Part shown: piece after piece, positions 17,201 through 23,924 of the stretch
How positions within the stretch are numbered: the first letter of the stretch is position 1
How the letters are laid out: each line of letters begins with the position of its first letter
NCBI GenBank assembly: GCA_022827835.1
Contig: JAJEIO010000030.1
Location: forward strand, 1-63,530
DNA: 63,530 bases
Direction of reading: 5' to 3'
Origin: Candidatus Latescibacterota bacterium
GTDB taxonomy: Bacteria > Latescibacterota > UBA2968 > UBA8231
Translations under genes and position numbers: made by a program
Notes under the pieces: generated by a model
What the model was told of the DNA's origin: nothing
Databases searched by the model: none
What the model saw: the letters and a program-made list of their open reading frames with translations, nothing else

Positions 17201-18242
17201 CGCAGTATCCGACGATGACGGCGACGAGACCATCGTCCTAGTGGGTTCAGCCGACGGCTTAGGTATGGGGTCGGCAGCCATCACGCTGGTAGAAGGCATG
17301 ATGGATGACGACGACATGGCTGGCGACGACGGCGAAGGTGCCGGCGACGACGACATGGCCGGTGATGACGGCGAAGGCGACGACGGCATGATGGCGAGCC
17401 TCCATTTCACCGAGGAGGTCACAGCCCCGGCGTACACCGCTGGTACGGCGATCACTGATTTGGTCCTGCCGGAAGCTATGGGTGGTGATGGCGATATAAC
17501 GTATCAGGTCTTCGGCTTGCCTGCTGGCTTGACGTTTGACGCGGCCACTCGGACGATTTCGGGCACGCCCGAAGCCGCCGGGGTTTCCGAGGTCAATTAC
17601 TTGGCGACAGACAGCGCAGGAGAAGACGAGGCGTTGCAGTTCTCCATCACGGTCAACCCGGCGCTGAGCTTCGGCGACTTGTTTGGCGCTGGTAAGATCG
17701 TTCCGGATTCGCACGGTTTGACTGAAATCCGCGAATTCGTCATTGGCCAGCGCGTGGAGGGCCTCACGCTGCCGGAGGGCACAGGCGGTACTGCACCGTT
17801 GACGTACAGCCTCTCGCCGGCCCTGCCGGCGGGCCTCGCGTTCGACGCGATTACGCGGACGATTGCGGGCACGCCGAGAACGGCGAGCGAGACCGTATAT
17901 ACGTACACGGTCACGGACGCCAACGGCGCGATCGCATCGCTGGCGTTGCAGACGCTGCCGGCTGCATTCTCCTTGGCGGACAACTTTCCGAACCCGTTCA
18001 ACCCAGCGACGACGATTCAGTATGCGTTGCCGCAGGCGGCGGACGTGGAACTGACCGTGTATAATGTCCTCGGTCAGCCGATTCGGACGTTGGTAGCCGA
18101 GCATCAGAATGCGGGTCGCTACGTCGTGGAGTGGGACGCGACGAACGACAGTGGTCACAGCTTGTCTTCGGGGATGTATTTCTACCGCTTGCAGGCGGGC
18201 GGTGAGTTCCACGAAGTCAAGAAGATGCTACTGCTCAAGTAA
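14277..18242 (+). CDS. Large secreted modular protein with Calx-beta/He_PIG domains and FCB-type sorting tail
   Basis: The product has 1,321 residues. The signal peptide lies within about residues 4-33 (ATG at 14286 is an alternative start). Several Calx-beta-like units follow (patterns such as ATRDVDYSAVFNGGAEVTIA and GTATVTISAVSDDDGDETI). Three putative-Ig He_PIG units read LPAGLSFDAATRTISGTP and two near copies. An Asp/Gly/Met-rich strip (DDDDMAGDDGEGAGDDDMAG) at about 1005-1040 is probably calcium-binding or a spacer. The last 90 residues hold NFPNPFNPATTIQYALP, VYNVLGQ, SGMYFYRLQAG and KKMLLLK, the C-terminal domain used for secretion and surface attachment in FCB bacteria (type IX-like). 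It is probably a cell-surface adhesin or S-layer-like protein. Control: consensus promoter, leader ORF and GGGGAGGT ribosome site upstream, terminator downstream. Confidence 0.85.
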   Translation: MIHMKSLIRRLDCVPWLLAACFLVWAGEAQALSVGQGGRLEVFAGDTDATTDGDQFDEIALSLDVTEVSEGELGALGLHKDAAFVPIVVTATRLNADGSKMNDDQAKAAGAALTRISLGSTVGAGALVADSDPTTLTVPADAAIPTNGATPAVPRYVIDMPLLVIPKEKASASATIQFVPTDDEQRGAVAAGTDETGTGRGTTGDDLRIWITGDDNDNDATTTVRPQYFMLRDNDRGNRVVTLSFDKISLSKESDKVDVTVTATLDAGAPRNALTFSFKDVVDVTGLLGSTTGETAAVDDEGFNALKTTDKLARRDAFYTGTGFGNIVIAADKKSATKTFSIDPINVPESLLAPEGSSTWIALGSEDVLTGQGAQTGGAGTADDATDDTFADITIVPGFIKLTAEGLPKVDKLAEVSPALYEDGGAEQAAQIDITLKAAAPAGGTTVSVRVDGVDNKGRRDIDYVAEVAESRVAIAEGEKTGRAVVIVTPVDNDAKNDWRFQVYATVGDVTEAAPLEVLINDDEADLSQIRLRATIGESTESPPTISEIDGPTEVTITAYVIGTAPAAAVDIHLTTVDGSATREVDYQASYRTLTIPADATEATQTITIIPTADETDDGDGKAADETIIVGSTIAKADTDGIVKIGDKDIEVKRATINLKDEKTPADDPPTAEEAAAAIIGLASDDPTISGTVGKEVEETLPEATGTAVEDEDTEVTYLVSGDLPAGLSFDAATRTISGTPTAAGEAEIAYYATDGTNLASLTITITIEDAAAPEVNLEGISSTHNSVRENGGEVTITLTVTLEDAAGAGGEDVTLTIVTPTEGKAAMRDVDFDANLDGSITIAEGATSGTATLTVTPEDNTTADGHKAFGVQATSSSGHSAIVNIGISDNESDSQGIALSVDPDEVSEGTSTDVTVTASLDGKASESDVKVSISIDRSQSSATRDVDYSAVFNGGAEVTIAAGDISGTATVTISAVSDDDGDETIVLVGSADGLGMGSAAITLVEGMMDDDDMAGDDGEGAGDDDMAGDDGEGDDGMMASLHFTEEVTAPAYTAGTAITDLVLPEAMGGDGDITYQVFGLPAGLTFDAATRTISGTPEAAGVSEVNYLATDSAGEDEALQFSITVNPALSFGDLFGAGKIVPDSHGLTEIREFVIGQRVEGLTLPEGTGGTAPLTYSLSPALPAGLAFDAITRTIAGTPRTASETVYTYTVTDANGAIASLALQTLPAAFSLADNFPNPFNPATTIQYALPQAADVELTVYNVLGQPIRTLVAEHQNAGRYVVEWDATNDSGHSLSSGMYFYRLQAGGEFHEVKKMLLLK

Positions 18243-18264
18243 GCACCCACTGCACAGCGAGTTA

Positions 18265-18309
18265 AGTGAAATGGGACCTCAAACCTCAGATTTGGGGTCC
18301 CATTTCACT
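18265..18309 (+). terminator. Hairpin terminator after the large secreted-protein gene
   Basis: A perfect 14-base stem AGTGAAATGGGACC / GGTCCCATTTCACT encloses an A/C-rich loop, 22 bases after the stop. There is no long T-run after it. A similar hairpin ends the next gene. Confidence 0.7.
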
Positions 18310-18346
18310 ATCTAAAACAGGATTAAAAATAGAAGGAGAAGCAACT

Positions 18347-20344
18347 ATGCAGAACAGCGTGCGCAAGACGTTTCCTCTTGCCATCGCCCTGTTGCTCGCA
18401 CTCTGTGGTGCTGCTGTCGCCGGGGATAACGCGAACGTCGTCATTTCGCTAGATGGGGAACATGCCGCCGCCGGTGCTGGTGAGCAAGTGCAGGTGGCAG
18501 TGTCGGCCGCTGGGATGGTCGGGGTAAATCAGTTTGAAGTTACCCTGACGGTATTGCCCGCGGATGCCTTTGATCTAGCGGCGACGACCTTTACCCCTGC
18601 TTTTGGTTTTTCGCCCGGCGTGGAAGAGTTAGGGGATGGGCAGATCAAAAGTGGTGCGGCTGCTCTCGGCGAATCGATAGATGGCGATGGTGCTTTGGGT
18701 TTTTTTACTCTCACGACGTCGAGTAGTTTTAGCAGGAATTCCCCGGCCGAGGTTGTGGTGAGCAGCGTGTCCATTGGGTCGTCGTCTGTGGACCGGGATG
18801 TCCTTGGTGCCGAGGGATTGTTTATCGTCAACTGGGCCGTGCCCCCGCCGAATATGTTGGCGACCTCATCCGTTTCCCTTAATCCGGCCTATTCCTCGAT
18901 CGGCACAGGTGCGGCCACGGATGGCAGCCCCGGCGAGATCGAGTTCTCGGTCAATTTTACCGATGATGGTGCTCCCGCCAAGGGCCAGACCATTGCTTGG
19001 GACATCACTAATACCGGCTCGCGGTCGGTCTATCTGCTCGGTGTCGGCGAGGTTCCCTCCGGCGTGTACGTATGCCTGCGGAATGTGACCGATGAGGCTG
19101 GCGATGCGGCGGTGCAGTTTGACGCCGAAGGCAACTTAAAAGCGGCTGCGACTTCGCTTGACGTTCGGGCGCGCACGAGTGCTGTAAATCCGGCCGGTGA
19201 CACCATTGATTTGGCGATTGACTTCAACGCCACATGGGCGGTGCCAGATCCGGATCAGTTGATGTTCGTCTCGCAGGTTTCCCTGAATAACGATGACAAT
19301 GCCCGCAACGAGCTAGTCGCGGGTGCGGGCGCGAAAATCCCAGTCGTGCTGTCCGCGGCAGGGCTAGCCGGCGTGAAGCAGGTTGAGGCCATTGTGACGG
19401 TGTCGCCCGCGGATGCCTTTGATCTGGAGGCCACCACGTTTTCGGGTTCCTCTGCGTTTATCCTGTCGGCACCGGGCGTGGAAGTCTCCGGCAATCAGGT
19501 GCGGGGCGGCGCAGTCGTTCTCAGTAATGCCGTAGATGGCGATGCCGATCTGGGAACTTTCACCCTCGTCACGTCGGACAGCTTTACCGAGGATATGGAA
19601 GCGGATATTGTGGTCCACAGCGTGTCCCTCGGCCCGTCGTCTGGTGTGCGCGATTACTTGGACACCGAGTTGTTGAGTCGCAGCATGCATCTCAACCGGC
19701 CGGATCCGGTGCTGGTGGCTACCGCGTCGGAGGATGGCAACAAGGTGATTTCTAAGGTCAATTTCACCAATCTCTGGGGCGATCCGGGCGAGGGTCAGCT
19801 CATCAAGTGGGACGTGTATAACCGGAGCGCGCTGTGGGTGTCCGTGCTCGGTATTGGCACGATTCCCCCTTATGGTAGCGCGTTCGTGCGCAATACGACC
19901 GATGCCGACGGCAATTCGTCGATTGAGGTTGATACCGAGATCATGTCTCTCCTCAGTGTTACGGCGAGTACCGCCACGGAGAATGCGGCCGGCAAGGCCC
20001 TCGACTTGGCGATTGACTTCAGCGCGGTTTGGGCTGCTGCCAAGCCACTAGCCGCCCTGCCGTTGGCTAGCTCGCTGAGTCAGAACTATCCCAACCCTTT
20101 CAATCCGGAAACCACGATTCCCTACGCTCTGAGCAGCGATGCGATCGTCTCCCTGACGATTTACAACATCGCGGGTCAGGTCGTGCGCCGGCTGGTTGAC
20201 GGCGAGGCGCTGGCCGCAGGTCAGTACCAAGCCGTGTGGGATGGCCGGAGCGAAAGTGGCGCTAGCGTCGCCAGTGGCATGTATTTTTACTTGCTCCACG
20301 CCGACGACTACGTAGCTAAGCGCAAGATGGTGCTGCTAAGGTAG
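18347..20344 (+). CDS. Secreted protein with duplicated cohesin-like domains and FCB-type sorting tail
   Basis: The product has 665 residues. The ATG at 18347, with AAGGAGAA upstream, begins a signal peptide (KTFPLAIALLLALCGAAVAG). An earlier in-frame ATG lies inside the preceding terminator and was rejected. The body is an internal duplication: residues about 24-160 and 310-455 share V-SAAG-GV-Q-E-TV-PADAFDL-ATTF and the later VDGDADLG-FTL-TS motifs, a cohesin-like beta-sandwich pattern. Each copy is followed by a beta domain with a similar V-F-N-[TL] and ATSLDVRART/VTASTATENA pattern. The last 90 residues (NYPNPFNPETTIPYALS, VYN-like IYNIAGQ, SGMYFYLLHADD, KRKMVLLR) are the same kind of sorting tail as in the previous gene. 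Likely surface-bound or secreted; cohesin-like folds bind partner domains or glycans. Confidence 0.82.
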   Translation: MQNSVRKTFPLAIALLLALCGAAVAGDNANVVISLDGEHAAAGAGEQVQVAVSAAGMVGVNQFEVTLTVLPADAFDLAATTFTPAFGFSPGVEELGDGQIKSGAAALGESIDGDGALGFFTLTTSSSFSRNSPAEVVVSSVSIGSSSVDRDVLGAEGLFIVNWAVPPPNMLATSSVSLNPAYSSIGTGAATDGSPGEIEFSVNFTDDGAPAKGQTIAWDITNTGSRSVYLLGVGEVPSGVYVCLRNVTDEAGDAAVQFDAEGNLKAAATSLDVRARTSAVNPAGDTIDLAIDFNATWAVPDPDQLMFVSQVSLNNDDNARNELVAGAGAKIPVVLSAAGLAGVKQVEAIVTVSPADAFDLEATTFSGSSAFILSAPGVEVSGNQVRGGAVVLSNAVDGDADLGTFTLVTSDSFTEDMEADIVVHSVSLGPSSGVRDYLDTELLSRSMHLNRPDPVLVATASEDGNKVISKVNFTNLWGDPGEGQLIKWDVYNRSALWVSVLGIGTIPPYGSAFVRNTTDADGNSSIEVDTEIMSLLSVTASTATENAAGKALDLAIDFSAVWAAAKPLAALPLASSLSQNYPNPFNPETTIPYALSSDAIVSLTIYNIAGQVVRRLVDGEALAAGQYQAVWDGRSESGASVASGMYFYLLHADDYVAKRKMVLLR

Positions 20345-20379
20345 TTTTCTCAGCGGGACAACAGCAACAATCAGTGAGT

Positions 20380-20417
20380 GAAATGGGGCCTCAATGAGGG
20401 GTCCCATTTCCTTTTTT
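20380..20417 (+). terminator. Rho-independent terminator
   Basis: GAAATGGGGCCTCA pairs with TGAGGGGTCCCATTTC, and CTTTTTT follows directly. The stem sequence closely resembles the terminator at 18265-18309. Confidence 0.85.
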
Positions 20418-20463
20418 GGCCGTGGCTCGTTGCGTAAGGCTGCGGCGTTATTTGCGCTTGGCT

Positions 20464-20709
20464 ATGAAAATCAAGGTTTTATTTTTTGCCTCCTGCCGCG
20501 ATGCCGTGGGCCTCAGAAGCTGTGAGTGGGAGATCGCCGAAGGCTATCGGGTCGCGGACTTGCAGCGCGAACTCGTGGCCGCATATCCGCAACTGGCCGC
20601 GGTGCAGCAGGTGTTGTCGATTGCGGTCAATTCCGAGTACGCGGGGAGCCATACCGCGTTAAAAGCCGGCGACGAGGTAGCCCTTATTCCGCCTGTAAGT
20701 GGGGGCTGA
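20464..20709 (+). CDS. moaD: Molybdopterin synthase small subunit
   Basis: MoaD is an 81-residue ubiquitin-like sulfur carrier. Its C-terminal Gly-Gly (PPVSGG) is thiocarboxylated and gives sulfur to precursor Z in molybdopterin synthesis. The N-terminal strand KIKVLFFASCRDAVG and the LIPPVSGG end are typical. The ATG at 20464 gives the usual length; the frame extends upstream but has no ribosome site there. It is next to moaE, its partner. Confidence 0.9.
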   Translation: MKIKVLFFASCRDAVGLRSCEWEIAEGYRVADLQRELVAAYPQLAAVQQVLSIAVNSEYAGSHTALKAGDEVALIPPVSGG

Positions 20710-20710
20710 C

Positions 20711-21139
20711 GTGTTCAAAATTACCGAAGACCCAATTGAACCCAGCGATTTGTTTGCCGACGTGGTGCGCGATGAAAATGGCGCGGTGGCCACGTTTGCC
20801 GGCGTGGTGCGCAATCACTCCGGGGACAAGCAAACCGAGTACTTGGTGTACGAAGCCTATCCGGCTATGGCCGAGAACAAGATGGCGGAGATTGGCAAAG
20901 AACTGAAGGCTCGGTGGGGCGTCGTGGACGTCGGGATGATTCACCGCGTAGGAAAGCTCGAAATCGGGGAGATCAGCGTGTTAATTGCCGTCGCTAGCCC
21001 GCATCGAGCCGAGGCGCTGGCTGCGTGTCAGTACGCCATTGATCGGCTCAAGCAGATCGTGCCGATATGGAAGAAGGAAGTAGGGGTTGAGGGTGAAAGC
21101 TGGGTTGAAGGACCACAGGCAGCCTATGAAGGCCGCTAA
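20711..21139 (+). CDS. moaE: Molybdopterin synthase catalytic subunit
   Basis: The 142-residue MoaE pairs with MoaD as a heterotetramer and makes the dithiolene of molybdopterin. Motifs seen are GAVATFAGVVRNHS, YEAYPAMAENKM, IHRVGKLEIGEISVLIAV with the HRVG core, and the active-site lysines in IWKKEVGVEGESWVEG. GTG at 20711 follows the moaD stop by one base and is preferred to an upstream GTG that overlaps moaD. No other molybdenum-cofactor gene is nearby. Confidence 0.93.
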   Translation: MFKITEDPIEPSDLFADVVRDENGAVATFAGVVRNHSGDKQTEYLVYEAYPAMAENKMAEIGKELKARWGVVDVGMIHRVGKLEIGEISVLIAVASPHRAEALAACQYAIDRLKQIVPIWKKEVGVEGESWVEGPQAAYEGR

Positions 21140-21141
21140 GT

Positions 21142-21615
21142 ATGGTGTTCAACTTTGGTTGGCTATTAGAGGGCCGGTTGGCAGGTGCCGGGCAGATTGG
21201 TGGTTGGGGGGAGGACGAGCGGCTGGAGGACGATCTCGATTGGCTGGCGGCGCAGGGCGTAAAGGCGATTGTGTCGCTGACCGCGAATGCCCTGCCGGCG
21301 GGCGAGGTGGCGGCGCGCAATATGGTGTACTTGCACTTGCCCGTACAGGATATGCAGTCGCCTTCGCTCAGGGACATACGAGCGTTTGTCCAATTCGTTG
21401 ACGAGGCAGTCGAGCAAGGACGGCCGGTGATGGTCCATTGCAGTGCGGGATTGGGGCGCACGGGCACGATGTTGGCGAGTTATTTGGTAAGAATGGGCAG
21501 CAGTGCAGCAGATGCCCTAGCACAGGTGCGGAACCTGCGTCCCGGCTCGGTGGAAACAGCCGCCCAGGAACGGGTCGTATATGAATACGCCGTGCATCTT
21601 GGGCAATTGACATAG
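21142..21615 (+). CDS. Dual-specificity/tyrosine-type protein phosphatase
   Basis: This 157-residue cytosolic cysteine phosphatase has the signature loop HCSAGLGRTG (catalytic Cys at about residue 100, Arg seven later) and a plausible general-acid Asp in LHLPVQDMQSP. It fits the small atypical dual-specificity class (PTPMT/Cdc14-like), whose bacterial members act on phosphoproteins or phospholipids. It starts two bases after moaE; the physical link probably reflects shared transcription, not shared function. Confidence 0.88.
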   Translation: MVFNFGWLLEGRLAGAGQIGGWGEDERLEDDLDWLAAQGVKAIVSLTANALPAGEVAARNMVYLHLPVQDMQSPSLRDIRAFVQFVDEAVEQGRPVMVHCSAGLGRTGTMLASYLVRMGSSAADALAQVRNLRPGSVETAAQERVVYEYAVHLGQLT

Positions 21616-21690
21616 TGGGGCGGCACCAGTACATTGAAATAATAGTGTAGTCCCGAGTGGCTACACGCTAAAACCGGAGGAGAGGGTCGG

Positions 21691-21885
21691 ATGGAAAAGG
21701 CTGATTTTCCTGAGTGTTTGAAGTGCAAGGAAGGCGTTTTGATTCCGCTTTCCGACTATGGAAGAGATGGCGCAGCCATTCACTACAAAGCGTGGGCCTG
21801 CACGAATCCAAGTTGCGGATACCATATAAGAATTGACAACGGCGAGTTGAGTATCGGCGAGGAACTCAAGAGATCGTTTAAGTAA
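21691..21885 (+). CDS. Small zinc-ribbon protein
   Basis: The product has 64 residues with two cysteine pairs: C-L-K-C near residue 10 and C-T-N-P-S-C at about 37-42, the latter followed by GYHIRIDNGEL. This is a zinc-ribbon pattern. The ATG has GGAGGAGAGG upstream, a strong ribosome site. A hairpin follows 50 bases later. No family role is known; it may be a regulator or RNA-binding accessory protein. Confidence 0.7.
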   Translation: MEKADFPECLKCKEGVLIPLSDYGRDGAAIHYKAWACTNPSCGYHIRIDNGELSIGEELKRSFK

Positions 21886-21934
21886 GCGGTCCCGTCCTTC
21901 GCCTTTGGCACGCGGTAAAAGTAGTAGATCACGA

Positions 21935-21963
21935 GAAGAGGCCCCTTTTTGCGGAGCCTCTTC
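21935..21963 (+). terminator. Hairpin, possible terminator
   Basis: GAAGAGGC pairs with GCCTCTTC around a 13-base loop and is followed by TTCTTA. The T-run is weak. It separates the zinc-ribbon gene from the YbbR gene. Confidence 0.5.
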
Positions 21964-21981
21964 TTCTTATGGGGTCTATTG

Positions 21982-22911
21982 TTGGCCAACATCAGTGTAA
22001 GTAGTTGGGGAATCAGGGCAGGTGCTTTGGTTTTATCTTTTGCGCTGTGGCTTCACGCAGTTACAGAGAAGTACTACGATAAAGAAGTTGCAGTGCGCCT
22101 CTGGATCGAAGTCCCTCCGCCGGGCGAAGGTGTGGATGGGGATATGGTGCTGGCCAGCGAAGTGCCTTCCACGGTTCGCGTCTTGGTCACTGGCGGGGGC
22201 AAGGATCTGCTGTTTGACTTGGACGACGATTCCTTTGTCTTGAAGTTGCGGGCCGAAGGCAAGAATCGGATCCATCGCTTGACTCCTTCCCAAATCACCA
22301 AGCGGGCGGCCGACTTGGATGTCGAAGTCAAGGAAATTCTCGAACCAAAAGAAATTGCAATTGCCCTAGCGCCAAGGATGGAACGGGATGTGCCCGTGCG
22401 GGTGCAAGCGAGTCTAGAAGTGGCTGCTGCCCACGTACAGGTGACGCCGGTGCAAGCCGATCCCGCGCTCGTCCGGGTGATCGGCCCGCAGCAGCAGGTC
22501 GCAGCATTGCGTTATGTGGATACGGATTCGCTGGTTTTGCAGGATATCCGGGAAGATGTGGATGTGAAGTGGTCTTTGCGACATCCCGAGCACACGCAAC
22601 TCGCGTTCGTACCGGAGGCTGTACGCGTGCGTGCCACCGTGCAGATGTTAGCCGAGGACGATTTAATCGGAGTGCCGATTACCGTGCGTCATGCCGACGA
22701 GGCGCGCCTGCGGCCCGAGCCGGCCACCGCCCAAGTCAAGGTGCGCGGCGGGGTTGGCGTGATCACCCAACTCGACCCGGCCCGCGACATAGAGCTGTAC
22801 GTAGATTACGCCGAATATCAAGGGAATGCGCTGCCAGTACACAGCGCGGAGACATCGCTTTTTGAGGTGCGCCAGATCGCGCCGGCATACGTCGATTTGG
22901 TGAGCTACTAG
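21982..22911 (+). CDS. YbbR-domain protein, CdaR-like
   Basis: The product is about 309 residues. One membrane helix (WGIRAGALVLSFALWLHAV) is followed by two or three extracytoplasmic YbbR beta-domains, with patterns such as VPVRVQASLEVAAAHVQVTP and DPALVRVIGPQQQVAALRYVDT. In Firmicutes, YbbR/CdaR regulates the diadenylate cyclase CdaA, which is not in this window. The start is uncertain: the frame is open from TTG 21949, inside the preceding hairpin, and TTG at 21979 or 21982 is more plausible. The stop is two bases before tsaD. Confidence 0.75.
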   Translation: MANISVSSWGIRAGALVLSFALWLHAVTEKYYDKEVAVRLWIEVPPPGEGVDGDMVLASEVPSTVRVLVTGGGKDLLFDLDDDSFVLKLRAEGKNRIHRLTPSQITKRAADLDVEVKEILEPKEIAIALAPRMERDVPVRVQASLEVAAAHVQVTPVQADPALVRVIGPQQQVAALRYVDTDSLVLQDIREDVDVKWSLRHPEHTQLAFVPEAVRVRATVQMLAEDDLIGVPITVRHADEARLRPEPATAQVKVRGGVGVITQLDPARDIELYVDYAEYQGNALPVHSAETSLFEVRQIAPAYVDLVSY

Positions 22912-22913
22912 GA

Positions 22914-23924
22914 ATGTTAGTACTGGGGCTAGAGACCTCCTGCGATGAGACAGCCGCGGCAGTCGTCGATGAGTCGTACGCCGTGCATTCCAATATCATC
23001 TTCTCGCAACAAGATCACGCGCCATACGGGGGCGTAGTGCCCGAGCTGGCTTCGCGCGCCCATATGCGCGCTTTGGTGCCGGTCGTGCGCCAGGCCCTAG
23101 CGACCGCCGGCGTTGGATGGGAAGAAGTAGATGGGGTGGCAGCGACGCGCGGGCCTGGCTTGGTCGGGTCGTTGATCGTGGGGCTATCGCTGGCCAAGGG
23201 GTTGGCGTTGGCGCGCAACAAGCCGCTGGTGGGCGTCCATCATCTAGAGGCCCACGTGTTTTCCAACTTGGTCGCTGCGCAGGTCGAGGTCCCCTTCCTA
23301 ACACTGCTGGTGTCGGGCGGACACACCGAGTTGATCTTGGTGCGCGAACTCGGCTCATACGAAGTGCTGGGCCGCACGCGCGACGACGCGGCTGGCGAGG
23401 CATTTGACAAGGTCGCCAAGCTGCTGGGCCTACTGCCCGGGGAGGGGGTGGTGGCCGGTGGTCGGCTCATCGCCGAGTTGGCCGAGGATGGCGATCCCGA
23501 GGCCATTGACTTCCCTCGCGCCCTCGTGGACGAGATGGACTTCAGCTTCAGTGGCCTCAAAACCTCGGTGTTACACTACGTCCGCTCTCTTACCCCGCAA
23601 GCGCGCACGGCCCAGCTCGCCCATATTGCTGCTAGCTTCCAAGAAGCCGTAGTAGATGCCTTGGTGGCTAAGACCCTGCTGGCCTTGGAGCGAGTAGCAG
23701 TGGCGACTGTATGCCTTGCGGGCGGCGTTGCCGCCAACCAGCGGCTGCGCCAGCGGCTGCGCGTCGCGGTCGAGCACCGCGGCCTAGCCTTCCATTGTCC
23801 GGCGTACGATTTGTGTACAGATAACGCCGCTATGGTAGGAGCTGTTGGGGCCTTCTACCTCAGTCGCGGCGTCTGCGACAGTCTCAATGTGGATGCCGCT
23901 CCCCGCTTGGGCTGGCGTGTCTGA
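22914..23924 (+). CDS. tsaD: tRNA N6-adenosine threonylcarbamoyltransferase
   Basis: TsaD moves the threonylcarbamoyl group from TC-AMP to A37 of ANN-decoding tRNAs, working with TsaB and TsaE. The 336-residue length is normal. It has the ASKHA-fold N-terminus LGLETSCDETAAAVVD, the GVVPELASRAH motif, the metal-binding HHLEAH (about 109-114) and the C-terminal DNAAMVGAVG. The last 30-odd bases overlap the next gene in another frame. Confidence 0.97.
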   Translation: MLVLGLETSCDETAAAVVDESYAVHSNIIFSQQDHAPYGGVVPELASRAHMRALVPVVRQALATAGVGWEEVDGVAATRGPGLVGSLIVGLSLAKGLALARNKPLVGVHHLEAHVFSNLVAAQVEVPFLTLLVSGGHTELILVRELGSYEVLGRTRDDAAGEAFDKVAKLLGLLPGEGVVAGGRLIAELAEDGDPEAIDFPRALVDEMDFSFSGLKTSVLHYVRSLTPQARTAQLAHIAASFQEAVVDALVAKTLLALERVAVATVCLAGGVAANQRLRQRLRVAVEHRGLAFHCPAYDLCTDNAAMVGAVGAFYLSRGVCDSLNVDAAPRLGWRV

